From NCBI RefSeq assembly GCF_027580225.2, contig NC_073346.2:10566001-10630000 (forward strand): a stretch of DNA of 64,000 bases, in the 5' to 3' direction. Position numbers and translations under genes: made by a program. The notes beneath the pieces were generated by a model. The model was not told where the DNA came from. It worked only from the letters and a program-made list of their open reading frames with translations, and ran no database searches. This stretch comes from Misgurnus anguillicaudatus. Its lineage: Eukaryota; Chordata; Actinopteri; Cypriniformes; Cobitidae. Positions 47,743-64,000 of the stretch are shown here, piece by piece. Positions within the stretch are counted from its first letter, which is position 1. The number at the start of each line of letters is the position of its first letter.

Positions 47743-47877
47743 GTAGTAAGTTACTTACTTCAAGTAGATTTTAGGACAGGTACTTTTTACTCTACTCACA
47801 CTACATTTTTTTTTTTTTTTGACGAAGTAACACCACTTGTACTTGAGTATGATTTTTCAGTACTCTTTTCACCCCTG
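47743..47877. mobile_element. hAT right-end fragment (ends TTTTCACCCCTG)
   Basis: Inverted it begins CAGGGGTGAAAAGAGTACTG followed by TACTCAAGTACAAGTGGTG, a known style of fish hAT terminus. The left half is not found; the hAT at 41862 inserted into or beside it. Confidence 0.5.
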
Positions 47878-48057
47878 GATCCAAGTACAGCCAAGCTGTT
47901 AGTCGGAGTTGTAAAATCTCAGCCTCCTCTCAAGCAGATCTTTCATCACTTTGGCTTGATGGACCTGCAGGATTTTATGTAATAGTGTAAGCCTTTTTAC
48001 AAGTGACGAAGAGAGCTTAAGCACTTTGGAAGGGAGCCTTGATTGATCCCACTAGGT
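47878..48057. other. Apparently unique sequence, left part
   Basis: No repeat signature. It continues as 49742-50270 on the other side of the hAT insertion. No open frame of note; see findings for the noncoding-element idea. Confidence 0.3.
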
Positions 48058-49567
48058 CAGTGGTTCTCAACCAGTGGGGCAGGGGGGCGCCGACACTATC
48101 GCGGGGGGGCCCGAGTGACTACAGGATGGGAGGCAAACAATAAAATCTGAAAAAAATACAGGTGATAAGCGGTTTTATTAAACGAGTCATTGAGTCGTTC
48201 ATTCAAGCGATTTGTTCAAACGGCCGATTCATCAAGAATAAGACGGATGTTTGTGAATGGGTCATTGGATCTTTGACTCAACCGATTCGTTCAAATCACT
48301 GAATCATTCAAACCACGATTGAGTGTTGCTGTGAGACGCGCTATGCTGTGATTTTTTGTTTGGATTCATCAGATCTATTTTCGCTGCTAAAATAGACCAA
48401 AACAGTCAATATTTAGTGATTTGAACTGTAAAACCCAAGTGTAGGCCTACTTTTTATGAAGTTATTTACTATGTTTGCTGTCTTGTAACCATATCGAAAT
48501 ATGACTGAAAAGACAAGATCAGGGCTGTTTTCTTGGTTGTTTAACATCTAGATGCAATTGTTGTACACCATCTTAACAAACTTCAAGACTATTAAGTTTA
48601 TTTATGACCAACTTCTAAAAAGAAAATGTCTTTGTAAAGAATACGCACGCACGCAGCCACGCTCACACAAACATGTTTAAATACATTTATATTGTTAATT
48701 AATAACAATAAATTGTTGTTGTAACAGCAATATCTCCAAGTTTTGTTTTTTACTTGTAAAAATGTCATGATTTGACAATGCAAAGAGAGTTCCGCCACCT
48801 TTTCCCCCCATTTCAAGCATTGATTATAACACAAACATAACTTTTTTGTCAAAAGCGACAAATCCAGCGACTTTTACTGGTGTTTTTGAGACTGGTGTTT
48901 TTTGCGAGTGCCGTGAGCCCCTCCCGTTCAAAACTCGCAAGCGGCTGCGTCAGTTTCTCAATGTCCTGTAAATGTCGCCAAACAAGTGCTGCCCTGACAG
49001 CCTGTTAGACTAATAATTTGAATAAGAAATCATTTGTATTGCGTATATTGTCGAACGCGGCCATACGCGTGTAGCCGCGGGGAGTATACTTGGAAAGCTG
49101 CAGTCAGAGCAGAGAGAAGACACACACCCCTCCGCGTCCAGGCGGCAAATGAATCGCGTATGGCCCCCGCCGTTCCCGTCCTTTACAACAAAACCCCAAC
49201 CGTCTTTTTAAAGACTAATCCCACTTTTTTTTTAAGATTAGATCAAATCTCACCCCTAGCCAGTATTTTTTTTTTAAACTGCTACACGAAAGACTACAAT
49301 CGTTATGTATTAAAATAAAATCTGAATTGTCTGCAAAATAATAATTTTGTTGGTTTTATTAAAGATTGTGCCTAAGTCCCCTGTCCCCCGATACGTCTCT
49401 CAACATAGCCACACACACGAACACTTACATATTGCCTAAACTTTAATATTGAAAACACATAACAAAAATGGATGAGGCATTCCTGCAGTTTGGGTTTACA
49501 GTCACGGCTGAAATGAGACCTCAGTGTGTCGTGTGTGCCAAGGTGCAGGCAAACAACAGTATGAAAC

Positions 49568-49625
<58 letters not shown>

Positions 49626-49733
49626 CATCTATCCATCTATCCATCTATCCATCTATCTATCATTGTGAGGGGGGCCCGACAGCAATTAACCTGCTTTGGG
49701 GGGGCCCAGCTTGTAAAAGGTTGAGAACCCCTG
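48058..49733 (+). mobile_element. hAT (ZBED5/Charlie-like) element with BED-finger remnant
   Basis: Left end CAGTGGTTCTCAACCAGTGG, right end inverted CAGGGGTTCTCAACCTTTTA. Flanking octamers CACTAGGT and CTTTAGGT agree at 6 of 8. At 49468 a plus-strand frame reads MDEAFLQFGFTVTAEMRPQC then VVCAKVQANNSMK, the start of a ZBED5/SCAND3-like BED finger, cut off by a TATC repeat. It is an internally deleted derivative. Confidence 0.75.
49567..49661 (+). repeat. (CTAT)n tetranucleotide repeat
   Basis: About 14 CTAT units followed by alternating CCAT/CTAT units, interrupting the BED-finger remnant. Confidence 0.95.
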
Positions 49734-50950
49734 CTTTAGGTAACGGCAGTTTGCAGGCAAAGAACCTTGGGAATGTCAACCCTGTATGTATCCCATAGAC
49801 ACCCCACTATCGAGTGTGGTGGGGGTTAAAGAACCACCAAACCTGGAGCACACTGAGAAGTTTTTAGTCAATTCCTCATGCACCTTGAAAAAGCGTATCT
49901 TAAAGTCATGAGATACCAATCATCACATTGCAAGTGCTGGGGTAATGGTGGTGTGCTGCATTGTAACCCAATGCTCACAGCAGCCCAAGAGAGCAAAGCC
50001 ACAAAAACAATAAATCACCCTCGGATGCTGGGACAGATATCTCATTCTCATCACGAGCTGATGTTTTTGTGATTTATCTCAAGACAAACCTGTGGCTTCA
50101 CAGAGAATGGCGAATGGAGGGGCAGTGGGGATGAAGCCAGTGGGGAAACCTTCACAGAGCCCCCCATTTCACCAGCCTGGGCTGGGAAGCAGGCTTGGAG
50201 AATTACATCCTCTTAAAGAAAGACAAAGGTTGTAAAATTTACATTCTCAGGGACATACTCTTGCAATGAAAGTATAGGTAGTATGTGTAAACACAACAAC
50301 CCTACAATGAAACAAATTCACCACTCCTTTTTAAATCCCAATTAAACCAGTCTAATTAGACATGCTGTTTTGATTTTATTGTTAATGTGACGTCACACTG
50401 ATAAAGCCCCTCCCACAGCTACTGAATTACAGTCCTGCATTACCATAGTTTCTGCTTTCAGGTAGTTATACGCTGTCTGACATATCTCAAGTGTGAGATA
50501 CTACTGTCTCAGACTTTATTCACGAAAATTACATCTATTTCAACTCTCTGGGATCGACTGTGGCACTTGCTCCACAACCTCTTTCTTTTTCAGTTACTGC
50601 GCAAAGAGACTTAGATAACACTGCTGATTTTGGACATACAGATATGATCAATACAATATGATACATTTAAAACGTTAATGTGTCTGGTTAATTTCCAAAC
50701 TAAAAACAAGGTTTTTTGCTAGGTCGCAAAATTAAGAAAATAAACATGATGTGCATCTCCCTCAGTGAAGTCCTTTCAGAAACGTGTCAATTTTTTTACT
50801 GTAAATTAACAAATACTTATCAGACAAACAAAAAATAAATGTCTACATAATGTTTTGGAATGTCTACTTTTAAATGATGCACGTAAAGATAAAAAAATTC
50901 TCATTCGATATAAACTGTTTGAGAAGGAGGAGCAGTACTGTCATTCTCCT
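49734..50950. other. Apparently unique intergenic sequence, right part
   Basis: 49742-50270 lacks transposon ends and low-complexity sequence, unlike its surroundings. No splice-bounded coding frame. 50380-50640 has TGACGTCA-type and stem-like words of uncertain origin. Confidence 0.3.
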
Positions 50951-51343
50951 GGTAAACCATTCTCTACAAGCACATGAAAAAATAGGTCCTTGAAATTTGC
51001 CTCTCCTTATGATGTCATAAGGAGCTCTTATTATAATAATACCACCCCTTAATCTGCTCTATCCAACCACAGCACTGCCATTTAGTGCAGAGAAAAGCAC
51101 AATTGAGTTTTAATTCCAACAAACCACCATCATTGTCATCAGTGTTTGAATTTCTTCAGCTCATTTGCATTTTAAATGACACACCCAAAACGGCACATTT
51201 TTGCACACACCTACAAAGTGGCAATTTTAACATGTTATAAATTATTTATATGGTATTTTGAGCTAAAACCTCACATATGTGCTCTGGGGACACCAAAGAT
51301 TTATTTGACATCTTAAAAAAGTCTTGTGACATGGCCCCTTTAA
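50951..51343 (+). mobile_element. 5'-truncated copy of the TTAA MITE
   Basis: Shares long blocks with 3585-3977 in the same orientation and ends CATGGCCCCT-TTAA. The left third of the element is missing. Confidence 0.75.
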
Positions 51344-51446
51344 GTAATATTTTAATTGTCTGAGATACTGAATTTGGGATTTTCCTTAGTTGTTAGTTAT
51401 AATCAAAAAAATAAAAAAATAAATAAACAAACATTACACACACATA

Positions 51447-51449
<3 letters not shown>

Positions 51450-51500
<51 letters not shown>
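51450..51500 (+). repeat. (GT)n microsatellite
   Basis: About 25 GT units bordered by CACATACAC and TATACACG runs. Confidence 0.95.
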
Positions 51501-51504
<4 letters not shown>

Positions 51505-52075
51505 CACGTATACACATACATACACACACATACACATATGTACATTCTATCAAAATATTTTGTTATAAATCCAAAAGTATCCCTTATAGAAACCATGGTT
51601 TTACTACAGAAAAGTAGCTTCCTCTCACACTCCTGCCTAAAAGGCTTCTTATGTGGCTCATTATGCAAGTTGTTGTTTTCTTAGGTGTCAGTCACAGATT
51701 ATTCAGGAGCTTTCACGCCTCCCCGCGTATGGCTTTTCTCAGCAAAAAGTGTCTTTGAAATTGTAAATCAATATATTGTTTTATGTCAATCAAATTCAAT
51801 TTACCAATGTTTTTGGCCTTTTGAAGTTTCAGTTCAGAGAAGACAGGTTTCCAAGGAAAACACTCACCTAGTGTCATCATTGACACAACATCAAGTGACT
51901 GACAGAAAGGGAACTATTATTAACCTCATAAAGTCTTGAAGCTTGTTAATTTGTAACTTGATGTTCCGCTCTGGTTGCAAATGATGACAACATTCAGCTA
52001 ATGTGAATAGTTACTGTTAATGGAACTGAGCGTAGCTTACTGATCCACTGCAGACTGCTGGAGTTTATTTGGAGG

Positions 52076-58197
<6,122 letters not shown>

Positions 58198-58597
58198 GTA
58201 GCTTACATTTCTAAATGATATGTTTTTGTTATTTCCCAGAACAGAAATCTTTCTTTACCGTACATCAGGGGTCTTTACTGTTAATTTTTTCACTGAATTT
58301 CTTTAAGGCAAACATACAATTTGACATTAACCTCAACCAAAATACTAAACGTGTATTAGGCATATATGCATATTAATTGAAATATTTCCAAAAAGTAAAA
58401 TATTTGCTTATAACCCTGATCATTTGAACTTGTGGTGACAATTTTATTTTTTATTTTCTGTGTAAGAGAACATTCTTATATATACTGAAATTATTGTGTG
58501 CTTTAATAATGTTTATTAATTTCTTTTTCTCGTTTTCTGTATTCATAATGTATGTGTGATGTTTTTTTGTGATTTATGTGTAAAATGTTCATTGTAT

Positions 58598-58603
58598 AAT
58601 AAA
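58598..58603 (+). terminator. Polyadenylation signal of the ptchd3-like gene
   Basis: AATAAA about 400 bp after the stop codon, followed by a T/G-rich stretch (GTATTTTCTGAAGATGTG). Confidence 0.6.
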
Positions 58604-59404
58604 GTATTTTCTGAAGATGTGATTTGCAGTTGGTAGTTCTGCTTCGTGTTAAATTAGCAAGGCTTAAAATGGAAAATATATTTTTTCCTTTATAAATTGC
58701 TTCATAAAGCAGGCCAGGACTTTAATCTGTTCAAGGGCACCTTCCCTGTTGCTGCCACTCCCCGTTCATGTAATCCACCGGATTTGCTATAGTTGGATAA
58801 TATTATTTATTGATATAATGGTTAGACTACAAGACAAATGATAAATTTTCACTAAGAACTGACTAGGAATACACCAGGTATAAAGACAAATTTACAGTTG
58901 GCTTACACTTTTTAAAAGCTATGAGACAAGACTTTTTATAGACCTTTTAATTCATTAAATTAAAAGGTGAAATGACTGTATAAAACATGATTTGCGCGAT
59001 ACAGTTATTCCTCAAAACTTTTTTATGTTTTATAAAATTATAAACTTCCCATTTCATCATTGGTCTTTCACTGTGGCTTGCACAAAAACTGCAGAACTTC
59101 AAATTTAATAGATGTTCCACAATTTGAAGGCTGGATCCTTTTAAAGGACATGCTCCAAAGGTGAGATTCGTGAGAACTCTATCTTTAAAGGTCCACTAAC
59201 AAAAACTGAAATAAGATGCTCTAGCCTTTGGAGGATCCATAAGTTGCATCACCTGATTGTTGCACTGCACCTGTCACGTTTCTCACTTATTAAAATAATT
59301 TTATTAATTTTATTTTAGAAAATATGACACGTTGATGAAGATATAAGATAGAAACTATCCAACAGTAAATCAAAGAATTAACCTTAGAAATATAAGCAAC
59401 ATGT
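58604..59404. other. Intergenic, no gene seen
   Basis: A+T-rich, no coding or transposon signature recognised. Confidence 0.4.
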
Positions 59405-59530
59405 CGGCACCTATAGCCCAGTGGTTAGTGCGTCGATATATAGGGCCAGTGTGCTCACAGCGACCCGAGTTTGAGTCCAGTCTTTAAGGTTCTTGCCGAT
59501 CCACTCCCCAATCTCCACATTCCTGTCTCA
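59405..59530 (+). repeat. tRNA-derived SINE
   Basis: An A-box-like TATAGCCCAGTGGTTAG at 59412 and a B-box-like GAGTTTGAGTCC at 59467 are followed by a non-tRNA tail (CCACTCCCCAATCTCCACA) and A-rich sequence. The distance fits a Pol III promoter head. No foldable tRNA acceptor stem. Confidence 0.6.
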
Positions 59531-59823
59531 GTAGAGGCACAAAAGCCAAACAAAAGCTAAGAAAAAGAAATTACGCAACATACACAGAATATTATTAATA
59601 CAAAACATTGTGAAATACTACAACTTTTTTCTCTTAAATACACACAATTTATTTTAAAATATCCAGCCACTATTCAGCCGTTACAGTCACGCAATGAATC
59701 TCGGGATAGTCTAAGCTATGAAGGATCCATTTGTTCTTGTTACGTTATAGATCGTATAGAAGGGGTATTCGTAACACTATTTATAAAAAATATTAATTTA
59801 ATTACAATATGAACTGTAACAAA

Positions 59824-61268
59824 CAGTGTTCGAATTATGTCAAAGCTTATGGGGGGTCCCCTACCTAAGCCCCACCCCCTGGCCAAGGCCCACCCCCCTT
59901 ATTGTAGGGTCGCTGTGATTTGACAAAGTAAGATGTGATGCTGGATCAGCAATCATCTGATCCTGGTTTTAATCAAAGAAACCCCAAATTACCCTTAAAT
60001 CAAACCCTAAACGTTTTTAACCCCTCAATTTAGTGTGAAACACTGCAAGGCCAGACATTTTAAACAGAATAGGGGTGAAATAGGGTGGACCTCAATGCCT
60101 TCTCTCAAATTACATAATTTTACTAGTAGTGGTTAAATGGATTACATTGCGTTTTTTAAATCATAGATCGAATAGTTTTCGGATCAGCAAAGCTGGGGCT
60201 GGGAAAATAAAATAAGAACAAATTAAGAAATGATGAGCATATAAAAATAGAAAAGAACAAAGTTACAAATAAAGTAAGATCTAACAGTAGCATTTAGGTA
60301 TAAATAGAATCAAATAAACATTAACACTGTCTTCTTTATTATATAAATTAAATAATTAATCTTTTTAAAGATACAGAAGTGATTTTCCTTTGTTTTCTGT
60401 TGTTTAATTAATATAAATGACAGAAACACAAACTGATAAGAACTGCTATTTTCAGACCAACACAACGATTTGACTTTTTTTTAACTGTTTGCACTCACTT
60501 TAAGACATAACTGAATCTTTTTATGAGAATAGGTGCCAAGACTATGGTATTTCAAAATAATTTTGTGTTTGCATGCTTTAGGAACGCGAGTCTCCGTGCG
60601 TCCACTTATGAGTGTGCGTCCATTTGAGTATGTGTGTGCGTCAATGTCTGTGCACACACAAAACAGCTCACTTTAACATCTTGCGCTCAAATTGTTTAAA
60701 ATCGCTTGCATGTTAACATTTGCAAGGTTTTAAACCACACGTGCAAAAGAAAAGCTTTCTATAAATAGTTATTTATTTCTGAATGATGCGTATTTGCGTG
60801 ATTAGTATTAAAGAGACTATCATTTATTATCATTTATGCGTGATTTCTTCTGCTTTCCCAATAAAACATTTTGTGTTTTTTTTTACTTGGTGGACCAGCT
60901 GTCAATTTGAGTGTGTAGCCTCGCCACTGTTATGAAATAATAGCTTGAGAAGAATAAAAAAAAACAGAATGAGACATTAACTCGTCTGTCAATTCCTCCA
61001 GAAAACAGCATAAGGCGCACTTGCGAGTTTATATTTATTTCAGACAGAAATCATTTGAATTAGTTTATTGCGAAATTGGGACAAATAACGGACAGTAGCC
61101 TATCGCTTTGTGACAGTGCAATATGACAATTTTAAATTCATGTTGTATTTTAATTTTAATAAAAACCAGGGGACCCCCCATAATTTATATTTTTGTGGAT
61201 TATGGGGGGTCCCTCGAGGCTTATAGCAGGTCCGGGACCCCCCCAGACCCCCTTCAATTTGAACACTG
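59824..61268. mobile_element. hAT element with perfect 8-bp duplication
   Basis: Left end CAGTGTTCGAATTATG, right end inverted CAGTGTTCAAATTGAAGG; both arms carry GGGGGTCC words. GTAACAAA abuts both ends (59816-59823, 61269-61276). 1,445 bp, no transposase recognised; the interior is A+T-rich. Confidence 0.88.
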
Positions 61269-61351
61269 GTAACAAACAAACACCAGGAAAGGGGAGGAGA
61301 GGAGAGAAGGAACACGAGCAGTGCTAAATAAAAGAAATAAACAAAACCAAA

Positions 61352-61582
61352 CAAATCTAATCAAATCAAATCAAAGTTTATTTATAGAGCACCTTTTTAA
61401 AACAGCAGGTGTTCACCAAAGTGCTGTACATACAGTATAAAATAAACAGAAAATTAAAAAGCATAAAATAAATATAAGATAAAAAATTAAAAACACAATA
61501 AAATAAAAATACAATAAAATATCCAATAAAGACACCAGTAATCAGTAATACACACTTAAAAATAACTCCTAACAGGTAGCTC
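61352..61582 (-). mobile_element. LINE 3' UTR and (TTTGA)n tail
   Basis: In minus orientation a short UTR ends GTGCTCTATAAATAAAC and then TTTGATTTGATTTGATT, a short tandem tail typical of the L2/CR1 group in place of poly(A). It fixes the 3' end of the LINE close to 61352. Confidence 0.85.
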
Positions 61583-64000
61583 TCATACTGCGTTATATGC
61601 TGCACTATACAAATATGTTTTTAAATAAGATTTAAAAACAGTAAGTGAAGGTGCCTGCCTAATGTACAAAGGTAAATTATTCCATAGTTTCGGGCCCGCT
61701 ACTGCAAAGGCACGTTCACCTCTGCTCTTCAATCTTGCATTGGGGGAGACTAAAAGCAGCTGCCCAGCAGACCTAAGTGCTCTAGATGGAGCATATGGCT
61801 GTAATAGATTTGAAATGTATTTTGGAGCATTGTTGTTTAATGATTTAAAAACTAAAAGTAAAATCTTGAAATCAATTCTAAAAGGAATGGGCAACCAGTG
61901 AAGAGAAGCTAAAATAGGTGTAATGTGGTCTCGTTTACGTGTCCCAGTTAATAAACGTGCAGCTGCATTTTGTACCCTCTGCAAGCGTGTTAGAGATGTC
62001 TTACCAATGCCAACATAAAGATTATTACAATAGTCCAGGCGGGATGATATAAAAGCATGGATGACACTCTCAAAATCAGTGAAAGATACAAATGACTTGA
62101 CTTTAGATAATTGCCTTAACTGATAAAAACACGATTTAACTACCAAATTAATCTGTTTATCTAGTTTAAAGTCACTGTCCATTAAAACACCCAGGTTTTT
62201 TACAACGGGCTTCACATATGACTTTAAGTCACCCAGATCTACATCGGGGGTATTGATGGTACCACCAGGTTTAAACAAAATGATTTCAGTTTTATCTTCA
62301 TTAAACTTTAAGAAATTGGAGGCCATCCAAGCTTTAACATCCTCAAGACATCTCAACAAAGGTGCTATAGAGTTTGCATTGTTTCGTTTCAAAGGTAGAT
62401 AGAGTTGCGAGTCATCTGCGTAACAGTGAAACGAAATGCCATGTTTCCTAAATATGGACCCTAAAGGTAATATATATAAAGAAAATAAAATGGGTCCAAG
62501 AATGGAACCCTGAGGGACTCCACATACAAGAGATGCAGTAGAAGACACAAACTCCCCAAGGCGTACCGAAAAAGTTCTATCACCCAGATAAGATCTAAAC
62601 CACTGTAACGCAGCACCCTTTATACCAACACAATGCTCAAGGCGAGAGATTAGAATATTGTGATCTATGGTGTCAAATGCAGCGGTAAGATCTAATAGCA
62701 TAAGAATAGCATAGTTACCTGCATCAGTGGCCATTAATAAATCATTATAAACTTTTAACAGGGCCGTTTCTGTGCTGTGAAGTGATTTAAAACCAGATTG
62801 ATAAAGTTCTTGCAAGCCATGTAAGTCTAGAAAGGACAGTAATTTTTTAAAAACTACTTTCTCCAATATTTTAGAAATGAACGGGAGTTTCGAAATGGGT
62901 CTGAAATTTGCAAGAACCGATGAATCCAGGTTAGGTTTTTTCTTCAGGGGTTCCACTACTGCGTGTTTAAAATGTAAGGGTACAATTCCATTAATGAGAC
63001 TACTATTTACAATCGTTTGTATGTTAGGGCCAAGGGTTTCAAAAACCTTTTTTAGGAAAACTGGGGAGATGATGTCTGAGGGACAAACAGATGGATTCAT
63101 TGTGTCAATGATGTCTTTTAAACCCGCAAGAGACACTGGCTCAAATTGATTAAAAACAAAAGAGCACATAGAGAACGAAGACATTTCAGCAGAAGGATGA
63201 ACAATATTGCCTCTAACAGTCACAATCTTGTCAATAAAAAACTGCAAGAAGTTTTCGCATGTTTCTTTGGAAAATTCCAAACTCATTTGTTGAGGTGTAT
63301 TTAACACAGAATTAATAGTGTTAAACAGAACACGAGGTTTATGAGCATTATTTGCGATGACATTTGAGAAATACTTTGACTTTTCCATTTTTACAGTTTT
63401 CTGATATTTAAACAAACTGTCTTTCAAGATACCAGATGAAACCTGCAGCCGATCTTTTTTCCACTGGCGTTCAGCTCTCCTGCACTCATGCCTAGCAGCA
63501 CGGGTAATGTCATTTAACCATGGTTCAGATTTTTGCTTAGCATGAATAGTCCTGAAAGGGGCAGCAATGTCAAGTGCATTCTCACAATCAGTATAAAATA
63601 ATGATGTTAACTCATCAGTATTATACTGCTGAGTGGACACTGAGAAGGCCATATTTGTGCTATTAAAAACATAAGTAAACAGATCTGCAGTTAAAGAGTT
63701 AAACGAGCGACAGGGACGAGAAGGGGCACATGGTTTAGGACTACAGGAACAAGGAATCTCGAATAACACAGGCATGTGGTCAGAAAAAGTAGCATCACAA
63801 ACATTAATATTGTTAACAGGTAAACCACACGATAAAACCAGGTCCAAAGTGTGTCCATGCTCATGTGTAGAGCTAGTCACAAACTGCATCAAGTTAAATG
63901 ACTCCGTGAGATTTAAGAAGTCTTTAACCAATGGCTTGGAGGGACAACAGATATGGATGTTAAAATCTCCCACAATTAAAATTCTGTCATACTTCGGCAT
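61583..64000 (-). CDS. LINE ORF2 protein, L2/CR1-like: endonuclease end, reverse transcriptase (partial, runs off window)
   Basis: An uninterrupted 805-codon frame that continues beyond 64000. It begins in the C-terminal part of an APE-type endonuclease (VGDFNIH at about 10-16, TFSDHMPV at about 71-78), passes a linker, then [43 protein letters not shown] and YADDSQLY (about residue 527). The C-terminal region has [22 protein letters not shown] and the [27 protein letters not shown] end of vertebrate L2-like ORFs. The protein nicks genomic DNA and primes cDNA synthesis there. No stop or frameshift in 2.4 kb suggests a young copy. The clade name is a judgement from motifs; Rex or related CR1 families are possible. 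Confidence 0.92.
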   Translation of the reverse strand: MPKYDRILIVGDFNIHICCPSKPLVKDFLNLTESFNLMQFVTSSTHEHGHTLDLVLSCGLPVNNINVCDATFSDHMPVLFEIPCSCSPKPCAPSRPCRSFNSLTADLFTYVFNSTNMAFSVSTQQYNTDELTSLFYTDCENALDIAAPFRTIHAKQKSEPWLNDITRAARHECRRAERQWKKDRLQVSSGILKDSLFKYQKTVKMEKSKYFSNVIANNAHKPRVLFNTINSVLNTPQQMSLEFSKETCENFLQFFIDKIVTVRGNIVHPSAEMSSFSMCSFVFNQFEPVSLAGLKDIIDTMNPSVCPSDIISPVFLKKVFETLGPNIQTIVNSSLINGIVPLHFKHAVVEPLKKKPNLDSSVLANFRPISKLPFISKILEKVVFKKLLSFLDLHGLQELYQSGFKSLHSTETALLKVYNDLLMATDAGNYAILMLLDLTAAFDTIDHNILISRLEHCVGIKGAALQWFRSYLGDRTFSVRLGEFVSSTASLVCGVPQGSILGPILFSLYILPLGSIFRKHGISFHCYADDSQLYLPLKRNNANSIAPLLRCLEDVKAWMASNFLKFNEDKTEIILFKPGGTINTPDVDLGDLKSYVKPVVKNLGVLMDSDFKLDKQINLVVKSCFYQLRQLSKVKSFVSFTDFESVIHAFISSRLDYCNNLYVGIGKTSLTRLQRVQNAAARLLTGTRKRDHITPILASLHWLPIPFRIDFKILLLVFKSLNNNAPKYISNLLQPYAPSRALRSAGQLLLVSPNARLKSRGERAFAVAGPKLWNNLPLYIRQAPSLTVFKSYLKTYLYSAAYNAV

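Overview
The window is vertebrate nuclear DNA, almost certainly from a teleost and most likely a cyprinid. It has GT-AG introns, abundant hAT, PIF-Harbinger and Tc1 DNA transposons with small non-autonomous derivatives, L2/CR1-type LINE fragments with short tandem tails, tRNA-derived SINEs, and two fish-type protein genes on the + strand. Nothing bacterial is present: the polyketide synthase is split by spliceosomal introns.

Layout. 1-13 kb is intergenic: a ZBED/hAT transposase relic, two 682-bp copies of one small transposon (2264 and 10089), a LINE fragment, and a three-deep nest at 8483-11139 (hAT > hAT > 682-bp element). 13.2-29.35 kb holds a type I animal polyketide synthase (PKS) gene. 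It has five short exons and one 5.5-kb last exon, encoding KS-AT-DH-(degenerate ER)-KR-ACP, about 2,100 residues, with one reading-frame break at the start of the AT domain. Its introns carry MITEs, a LINE tail and tRNA-like SINE units. 29.5-51.5 kb is a transposon-rich gene desert: a Harbinger relic, a 5.5-kb interval bounded by ~55-bp inverted repeats and a 6-bp duplication with a solo LTR inside, a Tc1 relic split by a hAT, and a hAT split by a Ty3/gypsy-type retrotransposon whose two 173-bp LTRs read as identical. 52.08-58.2 kb is a patched-domain (RND/sterol-sensing) membrane protein gene of the PTCHD3 type, four exons, with one frame break near the C-terminus. Its third intron is almost wholly a hAT > hAT > Harbinger nest. 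58.2-64 kb holds a SINE, a hAT with a perfect 8-bp duplication, and the 3' part of a long intact LINE ORF running off the window.

How it works together. The two host genes point the same way but show no functional link: the PKS should be a cytosolic megasynthase making a small polyketide, and the patched-domain protein a multi-pass membrane protein. Most of the remaining structure is transposon stratigraphy, readable from intact target-site duplications. All three long coding regions with a break (PKS, gypsy pol, PTCHD3-like) show a net loss of one base modulo three, so sequence-consensus error is as likely as true gene decay. Coordinates, splice sites and repeats were read by eye; no database search was run.
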